A stretch of 35,885 nt of DNA from Crenarchaeota archaeon 13_1_40CM_3_52_17 (GTDB lineage: Archaea > Thermoproteota > Bathyarchaeia > 40CM-2-53-6). The DNA lies in the NCBI GenBank assembly GCA_001918745.1, contig MNGN01000052.1, positions 1 through 35,885 on the forward strand, given 5' to 3'. Shown in pieces: positions 30,087-35,885 of the stretch. The position numbers and the translations under genes were made by a program. The notes beneath the pieces were generated by a model, which was not told the DNA's origin, searched no databases, and worked only from the letters and a program-made list of their open reading frames with translations. Position 1 is the first letter of the stretch. Every line of letters begins with the position of its first letter.

Positions 30087-30826
30087 TGGAAGTCAGAAGG
30101 GCAGTCGCCCCAAGTATCCAAGAATCAGACGATCGAGTACCCACTGGGATTCCCAGTCTAGACAAGATAATCGAAGGCGGGCTCCGACGAGGCGACTGCA
30201 TTATCGTTGCCGGCCAGCCCGGAACCGGCAAGACAACCCTCGGACTACAATTCCTTTACCATGGCGCAACCCGATGCGGAGAAAACGGGGTCTACGCATC
30301 TGTCATAGAGAGCGGGGAAAAACTGAAACGTAACGGTTTGAGGTTCGGATGGGACCTCAACCGACTCGAAACAGAAAACAAGCTACGCCTAGTCTCTCTC
30401 CAATCCACCATGAAAGCCGGCGTTAGCACGGCACTTGAAACGGTTCTGGAAGCCTTGCACAGCACGAACGCCAAGAGGCTCGTATTCGATTCACTCTCAG
30501 CACTAATGACTGCCTTCGAGAGCAATGCCGAGGCCAGAAGCTTTCTCCATATCATGGTGAAATTCTTAGAGGCTGCAAACTGTACAACGCTGATGATAAG
30601 CGAGATCCCTTGGGGAAAGCAACAACTTGGCACCAACTTCGAAGAATTTCTGGGAGACGGCCTTGTGATATTGGACGCGAGCTTCGACAATTCGAGGGTC
30701 CGCCGAAGGGTCTACATTCCAAAGATGCGAGGAACTGAGCACAGATTAGAAGGATATGACTACTACATAACAAGAGACGGCTTCTCCCTGGCACCGACGC
30801 CCATTCCCCCCGACAAAATACGATGA
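30086..30826 (+). CDS. KaiC-like RecA-superfamily ATPase (1)
   Basis: Single-domain KaiC/RAD55-type ATPase of 246 residues. The KaiC opening VPTGIPSLDKIIEGGLRRGD leads into the Walker A GQPGTGKTT (K49, T50). The segment VYASVIESGEKL occupies the position of the KaiC catalytic glutamates but retains only part of them. The Walker B aspartate is in RLVFDSLSALM. Near the C-terminus, RRRVYIPKMRGTEHRLEGYDYYIT matches the common KaiC tail. Such archaeal proteins act in signal transduction with little known about partners. It is coupled to the HTH gene upstream and followed by a T6 tract. Confidence 0.9.
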   Translation: MEVRRAVAPSIQESDDRVPTGIPSLDKIIEGGLRRGDCIIVAGQPGTGKTTLGLQFLYHGATRCGENGVYASVIESGEKLKRNGLRFGWDLNRLETENKLRLVSLQSTMKAGVSTALETVLEALHSTNAKRLVFDSLSALMTAFESNAEARSFLHIMVKFLEAANCTTLMISEIPWGKQQLGTNFEEFLGDGLVILDASFDNSRVRRRVYIPKMRGTEHRLEGYDYYITRDGFSLAPTPIPPDKIR

Positions 30827-30856
30827 TCCAAGAATAAGCAAACCAATGCTTCAGCC

Positions 30857-30862
30857 TTTTTT
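30857..30862 (+). terminator. T6 tract after the HTH-KaiC pair
   Basis: CCTTTTTTG lies 31 nt after the first KaiC stop and 33 nt before the next gene. Archaeal polymerases terminate at T-runs without requiring a hairpin, so some termination here is plausible. Nothing in the following 30 nt is a strong box A, and part of the transcript may read through. Confidence 0.35.
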
Positions 30863-30894
30863 GTCGCCTCTCAAGGACGGTTGCGGACAATCAA

Positions 30895-31932
30895 ATGCCC
30901 CCGCTTAGGAGCGATCTCCTTGAGAAGCTCATCGGGTCGGAAACCAAAGCCGAGCTCCTGATGTATTTCCACGACAACCCCGACACAACAGATTCAGTAG
31001 AGGGAATCGCCGCAAAGATCCGGCGAAACCCAAAGGAAATCGAGCGCGACGTGTCAGATCTCGTTGAGCTAGGCTTGCTTCAGGAGGTGCGAGTCATCTC
31101 ATTCAGCAAAGACCGAGATCAAGAGTTACAGAGAGAGATCTCGCAACGACTTGTGTCTGCCGGCTCGTTCGAGGAGCAATCAACCTCCTCGAATAGAGAC
31201 CTGACAGGAGTCGGGATGATTGACTCGCTCTTACCCGATGGTTATCCCTCGTCATCGGTCGTACTTGTCATGGGGGATCCTGCAACAGGGAAAACAACCC
31301 TTCTGATCCAGCTTGTCGCCGAGGCTTTGAAAAAAGGCAGAAACGTCGTCTACGCGGCCTTAGACGATTTTCCAGACAGCATCAGAGAGTCCATGAAACT
31401 AATGGGGGCTAATCCGAGAGACTATGAAGTTGAAGGAAGGAGAAAACTAGTCTTCATAGACTGTTACTCGTTCCTCGTGGGCGTAAAAAGCCAGGAACAA
31501 TATAGCGAAGATCCTCAACGCCTGTCTGACCTCAGTATCGTCGTGACAAAAGCCCTGTCCGAAGCTCGCGACTCTGGCAACGTCCTGCTTGCGATGGACT
31601 CACTAACGACTCTCATCCAAAGAAGCGGAGTAAGGCCCTCATTCGATTTCTTACATACCTTGATTGCAAAGATAAGGAGCAATCGAGCTAGCTGTGTAAC
31701 ATCACTTTCGAGGAAAGCATTTCATCCAGCCATAATCGCCGCGATACAAGACAAGGTTGATGGTGTGATTGAGATGAAGGTGGAAGACACAAAGGATGGA
31801 TTGGCACGTTTCATTAGGGTTTCGAAGATGAAGGGCGCCCAACACATAACCACATGGACTCCTTACAATCGAGACCCCTCGATGGGTCTGATTATCCCCT
31901 ATGAAGAGTCTAACGTGAAGAAATCAGTTTAG
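30895..31932 (+). CDS. KaiC-like ATPase with N-terminal winged helix (2)
   Basis: 345 residues in two parts. Residues 1-90 form a predicted winged-helix domain (ETKAELLMYFHDNPDTT, SVEGIAAKIRRNPKEIERDV, LGLLQEVRVISF). After a linker, residues 101-340 form a KaiC-type ATPase with Walker A GDPATGKTT (K133, T134), the segment VYAALDDFPDSIRESM in the usual glutamate region and Walker B LLAMDSLTTL. An ATP-driven switch joined to a DNA-binding module suggests a regulator whose DNA contact depends on nucleotide state, but no partner is known. It starts with ATG and converges with the third KaiC gene, the stops only 5 nt apart. Confidence 0.85.
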   Translation: MPPLRSDLLEKLIGSETKAELLMYFHDNPDTTDSVEGIAAKIRRNPKEIERDVSDLVELGLLQEVRVISFSKDRDQELQREISQRLVSAGSFEEQSTSSNRDLTGVGMIDSLLPDGYPSSSVVLVMGDPATGKTTLLIQLVAEALKKGRNVVYAALDDFPDSIRESMKLMGANPRDYEVEGRRKLVFIDCYSFLVGVKSQEQYSEDPQRLSDLSIVVTKALSEARDSGNVLLAMDSLTTLIQRSGVRPSFDFLHTLIAKIRSNRASCVTSLSRKAFHPAIIAAIQDKVDGVIEMKVEDTKDGLARFIRVSKMKGAQHITTWTPYNRDPSMGLIIPYEESNVKKSV

Positions 31933-31937
31933 TTCTG

Positions 31938-32702
31938 TCACAGAACGCTTTCGCGTGGAAAGACTTCAATTCCCGTATCAGTAATCCTGTACGGCCTCGG
32001 TTGGTTGTCTAACGGGGTTTTGCGCATTTTCTCCACCTGAATCACCCGTAGTAGCGACTTACCGACTTGCAATTGCTGGAGAAGTATGACTCCGTGAGCG
32101 AGATACTCTTCGTAATCGAGGCTTCTTTCGAAACCCGGCCTTCGAAGTTCAGTTGTAATCAAGCACGTCGCGCCAGTGTCTGCTAGCGCCTCCATAAGTT
32201 CAACCAAGGCGTTCCGTTGGGCCGCCACTCCTTCGTATTGAAAAACCAATGTTGTCACGGGGTCGACAACTATTCTCTTAGCCCCGATCTCCCGAACGCT
32301 CGTCTTGATCATCTCAATCAACGTTGCCATAGAGAACTCCTTTCGGCCGACGGTTAATTTTCCAACCTTAATCTCGGCAGGAAGATATCTGATTGGCGAA
32401 GCTTCGAGAAAAATTAGTTTCTTGTTATTCTCAAGATCCTGAAAGTCCCAACCGAAGTCAAGCATTTCCTCGAAGACGTGTTGTTTGTTTTCGTCGAGGC
32501 TGACATAGACACCGGTTTCCTCGTAGTCCAAGATCCCATTGACGAGATACTGAGAGGACAGTATCGTCTTGCCCGTCCCGGGTCCTCCTGAGAGGAGAAT
32601 GGTTCTGTTCTTAGGCAATCCACCTGTGAGCAACTTATCGAGGCCTGGAATCCCAGTGGGAGTTCTAGAACTAGCGTTCGGATTGCCCGAGGAGTCACCC
32701 AA
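31938..32702 (-). CDS. KaiC-like RecA-superfamily ATPase (3)
   Basis: Single-domain KaiC family ATPase of 254 residues on the opposite strand. TPTGIPGLDKLLTGGLPKN precedes Walker A GGPGTGKT (K45, T46). VYVSLDENKQHVFEEML covers the KaiC glutamate region and RIVVDPVTTLVF is the Walker B segment. The C-terminal LLRVIQVEKMRKTPLDN and PYRITDTGIEVFP match typical archaeal KaiC. TTG start. It is divergent from the TackOD1 gene across a 149-nt region with a 15-bp inverted repeat. Among the three KaiC proteins it has the most canonical sequence. Confidence 0.9.
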   Translation of the reverse strand: MGDSSGNPNASSRTPTGIPGLDKLLTGGLPKNRTILLSGGPGTGKTILSSQYLVNGILDYEETGVYVSLDENKQHVFEEMLDFGWDFQDLENNKKLIFLEASPIRYLPAEIKVGKLTVGRKEFSMATLIEMIKTSVREIGAKRIVVDPVTTLVFQYEGVAAQRNALVELMEALADTGATCLITTELRRPGFERSLDYEEYLAHGVILLQQLQVGKSLLRVIQVEKMRKTPLDNQPRPYRITDTGIEVFPRESVL

Positions 32703-32795
32703 TAGTGTTCAAAAACGGTGGAGACAACTCGCAACCATATTCGTTCTGATACGTCTAGTGTCTCGAACAAGATACAACTCCCGAATATCCATCGA

Positions 32796-32810
32796 CAGGC
32801 GTCTCGCCTG
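32796..32810. promoter_or_regulatory. 15-bp inverted repeat between KaiC(3) and TackOD1
   Basis: CAGGCG-TCT-CGCCTG is a perfect dyad in the divergent promoter region, 41 nt before the TackOD1 ATG. No strong box A is evident close to it. A regulator binding site is possible, for example for one of the winged-helix proteins of the locus, but this is conjecture from symmetry alone. Confidence 0.35.
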
Positions 32811-32851
32811 CGAATAGCCAGAGGCACCTAGGAGGGGTAGAGTCAATAGGA

Positions 32852-33862
32852 ATGACATCCAAGGATAGGCTTACCCTATACCAGGATCAAGGTGTCCAGC
32901 TACTCCTAGGCAGATTTGTAAAAGGGGAAATCGTCGAACTCGTGCCCAGCTTTGATCTCAGCCAAACAGCTAGATATCCTGAAGTGGAGGAAGTCGTCGA
33001 TGGTGATACGACCGCTGCGAAGCAACTGGTTGAGAAACTTTGGGACGTTGGAATATTCAAACGCAAGTTCCATGAAAAAATCTTGGTTTGTCCGAGTTGT
33101 TTGTCTGCAAATGTCAGCAATGATTATGTCTGCCCCAATTGCAATTCAATTGACATAGAACGCAAGACTCTTCTAGAACACACAGCTTGCGGGACAATAG
33201 ACAGCGTAGACAACTTTCTGGTCGCAGGCAGCCTTTATTGTCCCAAATGCAATAAGGAGCTGATCGAAGCCGGGGTGGATTATCAGAAGCTCGGTGCCTG
33301 GTTTCAATGCTCTCAGTGTGGAAAGAGGTCGGATTTGCCAAGCCCGATTCACAGATGCAGAAGTTGCGGACACATCTTCACTATCAAAGACACGGGGTTT
33401 GTGAACGTCTATAGTTACCGTATTAGTTCTGATTCAGAAGAAGAATTCAAGCGGACCTTTCTAGTAATGAAGCCTATCGGTGCTACGCTTGAGGATTTCC
33501 AATACAAAGTCGAGATGCCCGGACAGGTCGCGGGCCATTCCGGTGCCCTCCACAGATTTGACGCAGTTGCCTCAAAGGGCTCATCGGAGCTGGTTGTTCT
33601 CGACGTGATCGCCAGTGAACGGGAGATCGAAGAGACCCCCATTGCATCGCTCTACGCCAAAGTGTTTGACGTAAGTCCTACTCAAACAATCCTTGTGGCG
33701 ATTCCAGGGCTAACGGAGAAGGCGAGGAAGCTGGCGTCTCTGTACAGAATCTCTGTCATCGAAGCAAGTGACTCGCAGCAGGCAGCGGACCTCCTAAAGG
33801 GGCATTTTGGCTGGACAGGCCTTTCGGGAAATGAAGAATCGATAGATGACTTGCAATTGTAA
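32852..33862 (+). CDS. TackOD1 (thaumarchaeal output domain) zinc-ribbon protein
   Basis: Residues 1-75 are an alpha/beta region. A cysteine-rich core follows: C80/C83 with C94/C97, H110/C113 with C130/C133, and C153/C156 with C169/C172, separated by LLEHTACGTIDSVDNF, GVDYQKLGAWFQC and HRCRSCGHIF. This is the TackOD1 pattern, known as an output module of thaumarchaeal signalling proteins, here without a receiver domain. The C-terminal part, residues 225-320 (GALHRFDAVA, VVLDVIASE, YAKVFDV, ILVAIP), resembles a PD-(D/E)xK nuclease-like fold in outline, but the catalytic ExK lysine is not evident, so it is perhaps inactive. Function unknown. Start ATG. Confidence 0.82.
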   Translation: MTSKDRLTLYQDQGVQLLLGRFVKGEIVELVPSFDLSQTARYPEVEEVVDGDTTAAKQLVEKLWDVGIFKRKFHEKILVCPSCLSANVSNDYVCPNCNSIDIERKTLLEHTACGTIDSVDNFLVAGSLYCPKCNKELIEAGVDYQKLGAWFQCSQCGKRSDLPSPIHRCRSCGHIFTIKDTGFVNVYSYRISSDSEEEFKRTFLVMKPIGATLEDFQYKVEMPGQVAGHSGALHRFDAVASKGSSELVVLDVIASEREIEETPIASLYAKVFDVSPTQTILVAIPGLTEKARKLASLYRISVIEASDSQQAADLLKGHFGWTGLSGNEESIDDLQL

Positions 33863-33905
33863 CCTTGTCACTACTAGCAAAGGTTACACCAATCTCAAGG
33901 TGAAC

Positions 33906-33923
33906 AGCCACTTTGCGGTGGCT
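33906..33923 (+). other. Hairpin upstream of the AbrB-like gene
   Basis: AGCCAC (33906-33911) and GTGGCT (33918-33923) form a 6-bp stem with loop TTTGCG. It lies 43 nt after the TackOD1 stop and 13 nt before the GTG of the AbrB-like gene. It may form a weak terminator, an operator, or an mRNA structure affecting that start. Confidence 0.3.
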
Positions 33924-33936
33924 AAGTTGACTCCTC

Positions 33937-34134
33937 GTGCCATTGAAGGTCAAACCTGTCAAGCTTAGAGACAGCCTTTACTTGCTAATCCCCGTGGATA
34001 TAGCAAGGTTGCTAGGAGTCGCGGCGTCGTCTCATTTTCAACTGAGTTTGAACGAGAATCAAGAGTCTGTCAGGCTCGTCTATGAAATGAGGAAAGACGA
34101 ACCGCCAAAGGAAGTCATTACGAAAGACGAGTGA
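33937..34134 (+). CDS. AbrB/SpoVT-fold DNA-binding protein
   Basis: 65-residue swapped-hairpin protein. The core VKPVKLRDSLYLLIPVDIARLLGV is a typical AbrB strand-loop-helix pattern (RKxGxSlxvtiPxxiaxxLgl), written here with Leu-Arg-Asp-Ser and Ile-Pro as landmarks near residues 10-19, and FQLSLNENQESVRLVYEM completes the fold. A short charged tail follows. Start is GTG, or TTG two codons later. No toxin gene is adjacent, so it is more likely a regulator of this locus than an antitoxin. The next gene begins about 27 nt downstream. Confidence 0.82.
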   Translation: MPLKVKPVKLRDSLYLLIPVDIARLLGVAASSHFQLSLNENQESVRLVYEMRKDEPPKEVITKDE

Positions 34135-34160
34135 GGCGGTGAAAATTAGTTCATCAGATC

Positions 34161-35885
34161 TTGGACCTGCTAGCGCTCGGCGCTTCTGGCATGGCCTTGC
34201 TCTTCACAATTCGAGCCAAGAAAACCTATTTTCTGGACTCGGTTTTCTTCATCATCGCGGCAAACATTGGTTTCATCCTGTTTCTCTCTGATACTACGTT
34301 CTCAGATCTCATTAACAGGCCTCCCAACCCATACCTCGACACCATTTTCATAGCGTTGACGGCAATTTCGATCGGTTTCGCAAGTTACCTTTTGAAGGAA
34401 AGCGGGGGAAAGGGAGGATTCACGGAGTTTACGACGTTCCTCAAGATGCTTCCGAGAGCATTACTCGCGTTCCTTCTCATCTCAATAGTCTGGGCAACGG
34501 CAACTCTAATTTGGCGGCCGTTTACCGTGAACAACTTGATCACCAACGGGGAGTCCATCTACTATTTTTCCTATGACGGCTGGTACATACTAGTCAGCTC
34601 TTTGTTGTTGGCCTCGTTCATAGCACTTCCCGTCTTGGCCTTTTACAGGCAGTCGAGACGAGTACAAGATCCGAAAGCCTCGAGCTCGATCAGACTCATT
34701 AGCATCTGCTGGGCTTGTTTCGGTCTCATCACTTTCTTTCAGCAAGCATTTGCCGGAGCCTTCGCCAGTTTGGTCAAGAGTTTCAGTATCGTAGCAGACG
34801 GGGCCCTATTCGTCCTCGTGTCCTTTGCTCTTAGGGAGCCCACCATCCTGAGCAGAATTGTCACCGGTGGCGAGATGATCTTCCAAGCTGTAAGTTCGAG
34901 TACGGAAGAGGACACGGTGGTGTTGTACAACTCGGAATCTGACAGGAAGAGGCTCGTTGAAAGGTTCGTAGAAGATGGACTAGCAACTGGACAAGAGTTG
35001 GTCTTTTACGCAATAAAGTCAGAAGTCCCTTTTTACAGAGCAATTGTGAAGGGAACTACGCCTGATCATTCGCGACAAAAGAGTCCACAGATGATGATTC
35101 AATCCATTGATTTCGGAAGCGGCGAAGCACCAACTGATCTCGCCGTTCCTCCCGGATTTCACCGGACCAAGAGAGAACTGGTTGACCTTGGGGAATTGAG
35201 CTTGGACCAATGCAACATGATAATATCCAAGGTCAGGTCCCTCGACAGTCTTCCCGGTCCTCGGCGAAGACCGCGGATATGGGCTCTCAATGTCGAGGAG
35301 GCACAATCTGGTACACTTCAGGCCTTACGTGAAGCGAACCCTAAGGCTCGAGTCCGCGACCTCGCACTTCAACAAGACAGTTTTTCGAAACTGCTCAATA
35401 CAAGGCATCAAGCTCTTTCAAAAAGTAGAATCCTGCTAGAATACGATCCTACGAGCAACTATGAAGATGCAGTGCAGAAATTTGCCCGAGAATTCCAAGC
35501 GAACGTCGAGCCAATTGCAATATTCACTAGCATGGGAAGTCCAACGTTTCGACAGTTTAGAGGGCAACATAACTTGCGATTGTTCACCTTCAGTGCAAAA
35601 ACGTCAACTCCTTCCAAGGTTTCTGAAGAACATGTTCTGCTGCCTGAGAGGGACACCTCCTTGCTCCTTGATGCAGTCGATAAGCTGCTACAGGCAAACC
35701 ATGGCCGTTTGGTCGGAATGGTTTTCGACGTATTCACTGACTTGATCCTCTTTCAAGGATTCGAAAAGGGCTATGGCGTCTTGTCATCTGTTGTTGAGAT
35801 GTCCGAGTCAGAATCCGCTTCAACACTTGTGTTGATTAACTTCACGGCTCTCGATGAGAGGTCTCTGAACGGAATAAGAGGTCTT
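34161..35885 (+). CDS. Seven-helix membrane sensor with MEDS-like and DUF835-like cytoplasmic domains (partial)
   Basis: An open frame runs from a TGA at 34140 to the window end (575 codons from TTG 34161; C-terminus missing). Residues 1-225 hold seven hydrophobic segments, near 1-17, 24-42, 58-78, 97-118, 139-160, 175-195 and 205-222. A cytoplasmic region follows, beginning at M239 (EEDTVVLYNSESDRKRLVERFVEDGLATGQELVFY). That is the opening of a MEDS-type, KaiC-derived sensory domain, without a visible Walker A. From about residue 425, PIAIFTSMGSPTFRQF, GMVFDVFTDLILFQGFEKGY and STLVLINFTALDERSL resemble DUF835, also KaiC-related. Start is TTG 34161 or ATG 34191; no clear ribosome site fits either. 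A membrane input for the KaiC cluster is a reasonable inference. Confidence 0.8.
   Translation, partial: MDLLALGASGMALLFTIRAKKTYFLDSVFFIIAANIGFILFLSDTTFSDLINRPPNPYLDTIFIALTAISIGFASYLLKESGGKGGFTEFTTFLKMLPRALLAFLLISIVWATATLIWRPFTVNNLITNGESIYYFSYDGWYILVSSLLLASFIALPVLAFYRQSRRVQDPKASSSIRLISICWACFGLITFFQQAFAGAFASLVKSFSIVADGALFVLVSFALREPTILSRIVTGGEMIFQAVSSSTEEDTVVLYNSESDRKRLVERFVEDGLATGQELVFYAIKSEVPFYRAIVKGTTPDHSRQKSPQMMIQSIDFGSGEAPTDLAVPPGFHRTKRELVDLGELSLDQCNMIISKVRSLDSLPGPRRRPRIWALNVEEAQSGTLQALREANPKARVRDLALQQDSFSKLLNTRHQALSKSRILLEYDPTSNYEDAVQKFAREFQANVEPIAIFTSMGSPTFRQFRGQHNLRLFTFSAKTSTPSKVSEEHVLLPERDTSLLLDAVDKLLQANHGRLVGMVFDVFTDLILFQGFEKGYGVLSSVVEMSESESASTLVLINFTALDERSLNGIRGL

Noticed and set aside
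32414-32827. Frame overlapping the start of KaiC(3) and the divergent promoter
   Set aside because: Out-of-frame reading of the KaiC gene. The KaiC frame has full motifs while this one has none.
33937-34134. AbrB-like protein as an antitoxin of a toxin-antitoxin pair
   Set aside because: The next gene is a large membrane sensor, not a PIN or MazF toxin.
1-35885. CRISPR arrays, insertion sequences, tRNA and rRNA genes
   Set aside because: I saw no regularly spaced long repeats, transposase motifs, terminal repeats or cloverleaf patterns in the intergenic stretches. A covariance-model scan would be needed to exclude small RNAs.

Overview
This is a core-genome segment of an archaeon. It encodes archaeal/eukaryotic-type ribosomal proteins (eS1, uS15, eS27, eL8/L7Ae, eS28, eL24, eS6, eS24, eL15), aIF2-gamma, aIF5B, RNA polymerase subunit Rpo7, Spt4, three KEOPS subunits (Pcc1, Kae1, Bud32), an archaeal NMN adenylyltransferase, isopentenyl phosphate kinase and a geranylgeranyl-type prenyl synthase. 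A TackOD1 (thaumarchaeal output domain 1) protein and many KaiC-like ATPases point to the TACK branch, probably a Bathyarchaeia/Nitrososphaeria-type lineage; I cannot place it more precisely. GTG and TTG starts are common, and several promoters have a TTTAA(C/G)-type box A only 22-30 nt before the start codon, implying leaderless mRNAs.

Layout. 1-2.5 kb (minus): class V aminotransferase and FKBP/SlyD-like isomerase, with a possible small membrane protein upstream. 2.6-6.1 kb: SAM hydroxide adenosyltransferase, NMN adenylyltransferase, MGMT, a small CC-motif protein, and RtcA behind an unusually structured promoter. 6.1-6.8 kb: a broken membrane-protein gene. 6.9-12.3 kb (minus): one tight six-gene operon, uS15 - RecJ-like DHH nuclease - Pcc1 - eS1 - phosphohexosamine mutase - GlmU-like enzyme. 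12.3-15.5 kb (minus): PIN-domain protein, a 4-TM protein, aIF2-gamma and a RibD/DHFR-like protein. 15.6-19.3 kb (plus): Tag glycosylase, then Kae1-Bud32-HAM1-Rpo7-Spt4. 19.3-23.8 kb: eS27 (minus), then L7Ae-S28e-L24e-NDK-aIF5B and S6e-S24e. 24.0-27.3 kb (minus): malic enzyme, F420-dependent NADP reductase-like protein and an OBG-type GTPase. 27.4-29.7 kb: L15e, prenyl diphosphate synthase and, on the opposite strand, isopentenyl phosphate kinase, together an archaeal lipid precursor pair.

29.8-35.9 kb is different: an ArsR-like HTH gene coupled to a KaiC ATPase, a second KaiC fused to an N-terminal winged helix, a third KaiC on the other strand, a TackOD1 zinc-ribbon protein, an AbrB-like protein, and a 7-TM protein whose cytoplasmic part looks like MEDS plus DUF835 (cut by the window end). 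I read this as a signal-transduction hub built on KaiC-fold domains.

The most unexpected observation is that several genes with unmistakable products (aIF2-gamma, L24e, the F420-type reductase, probably NDK and the RibD-like protein) have no ATG, GTG or TTG at the place where the protein must begin. ACG, CTG, ATT or ATC stands there instead. This is either near-cognate initiation or an error pattern, and it matters most for aIF2-gamma, itself an initiation factor.
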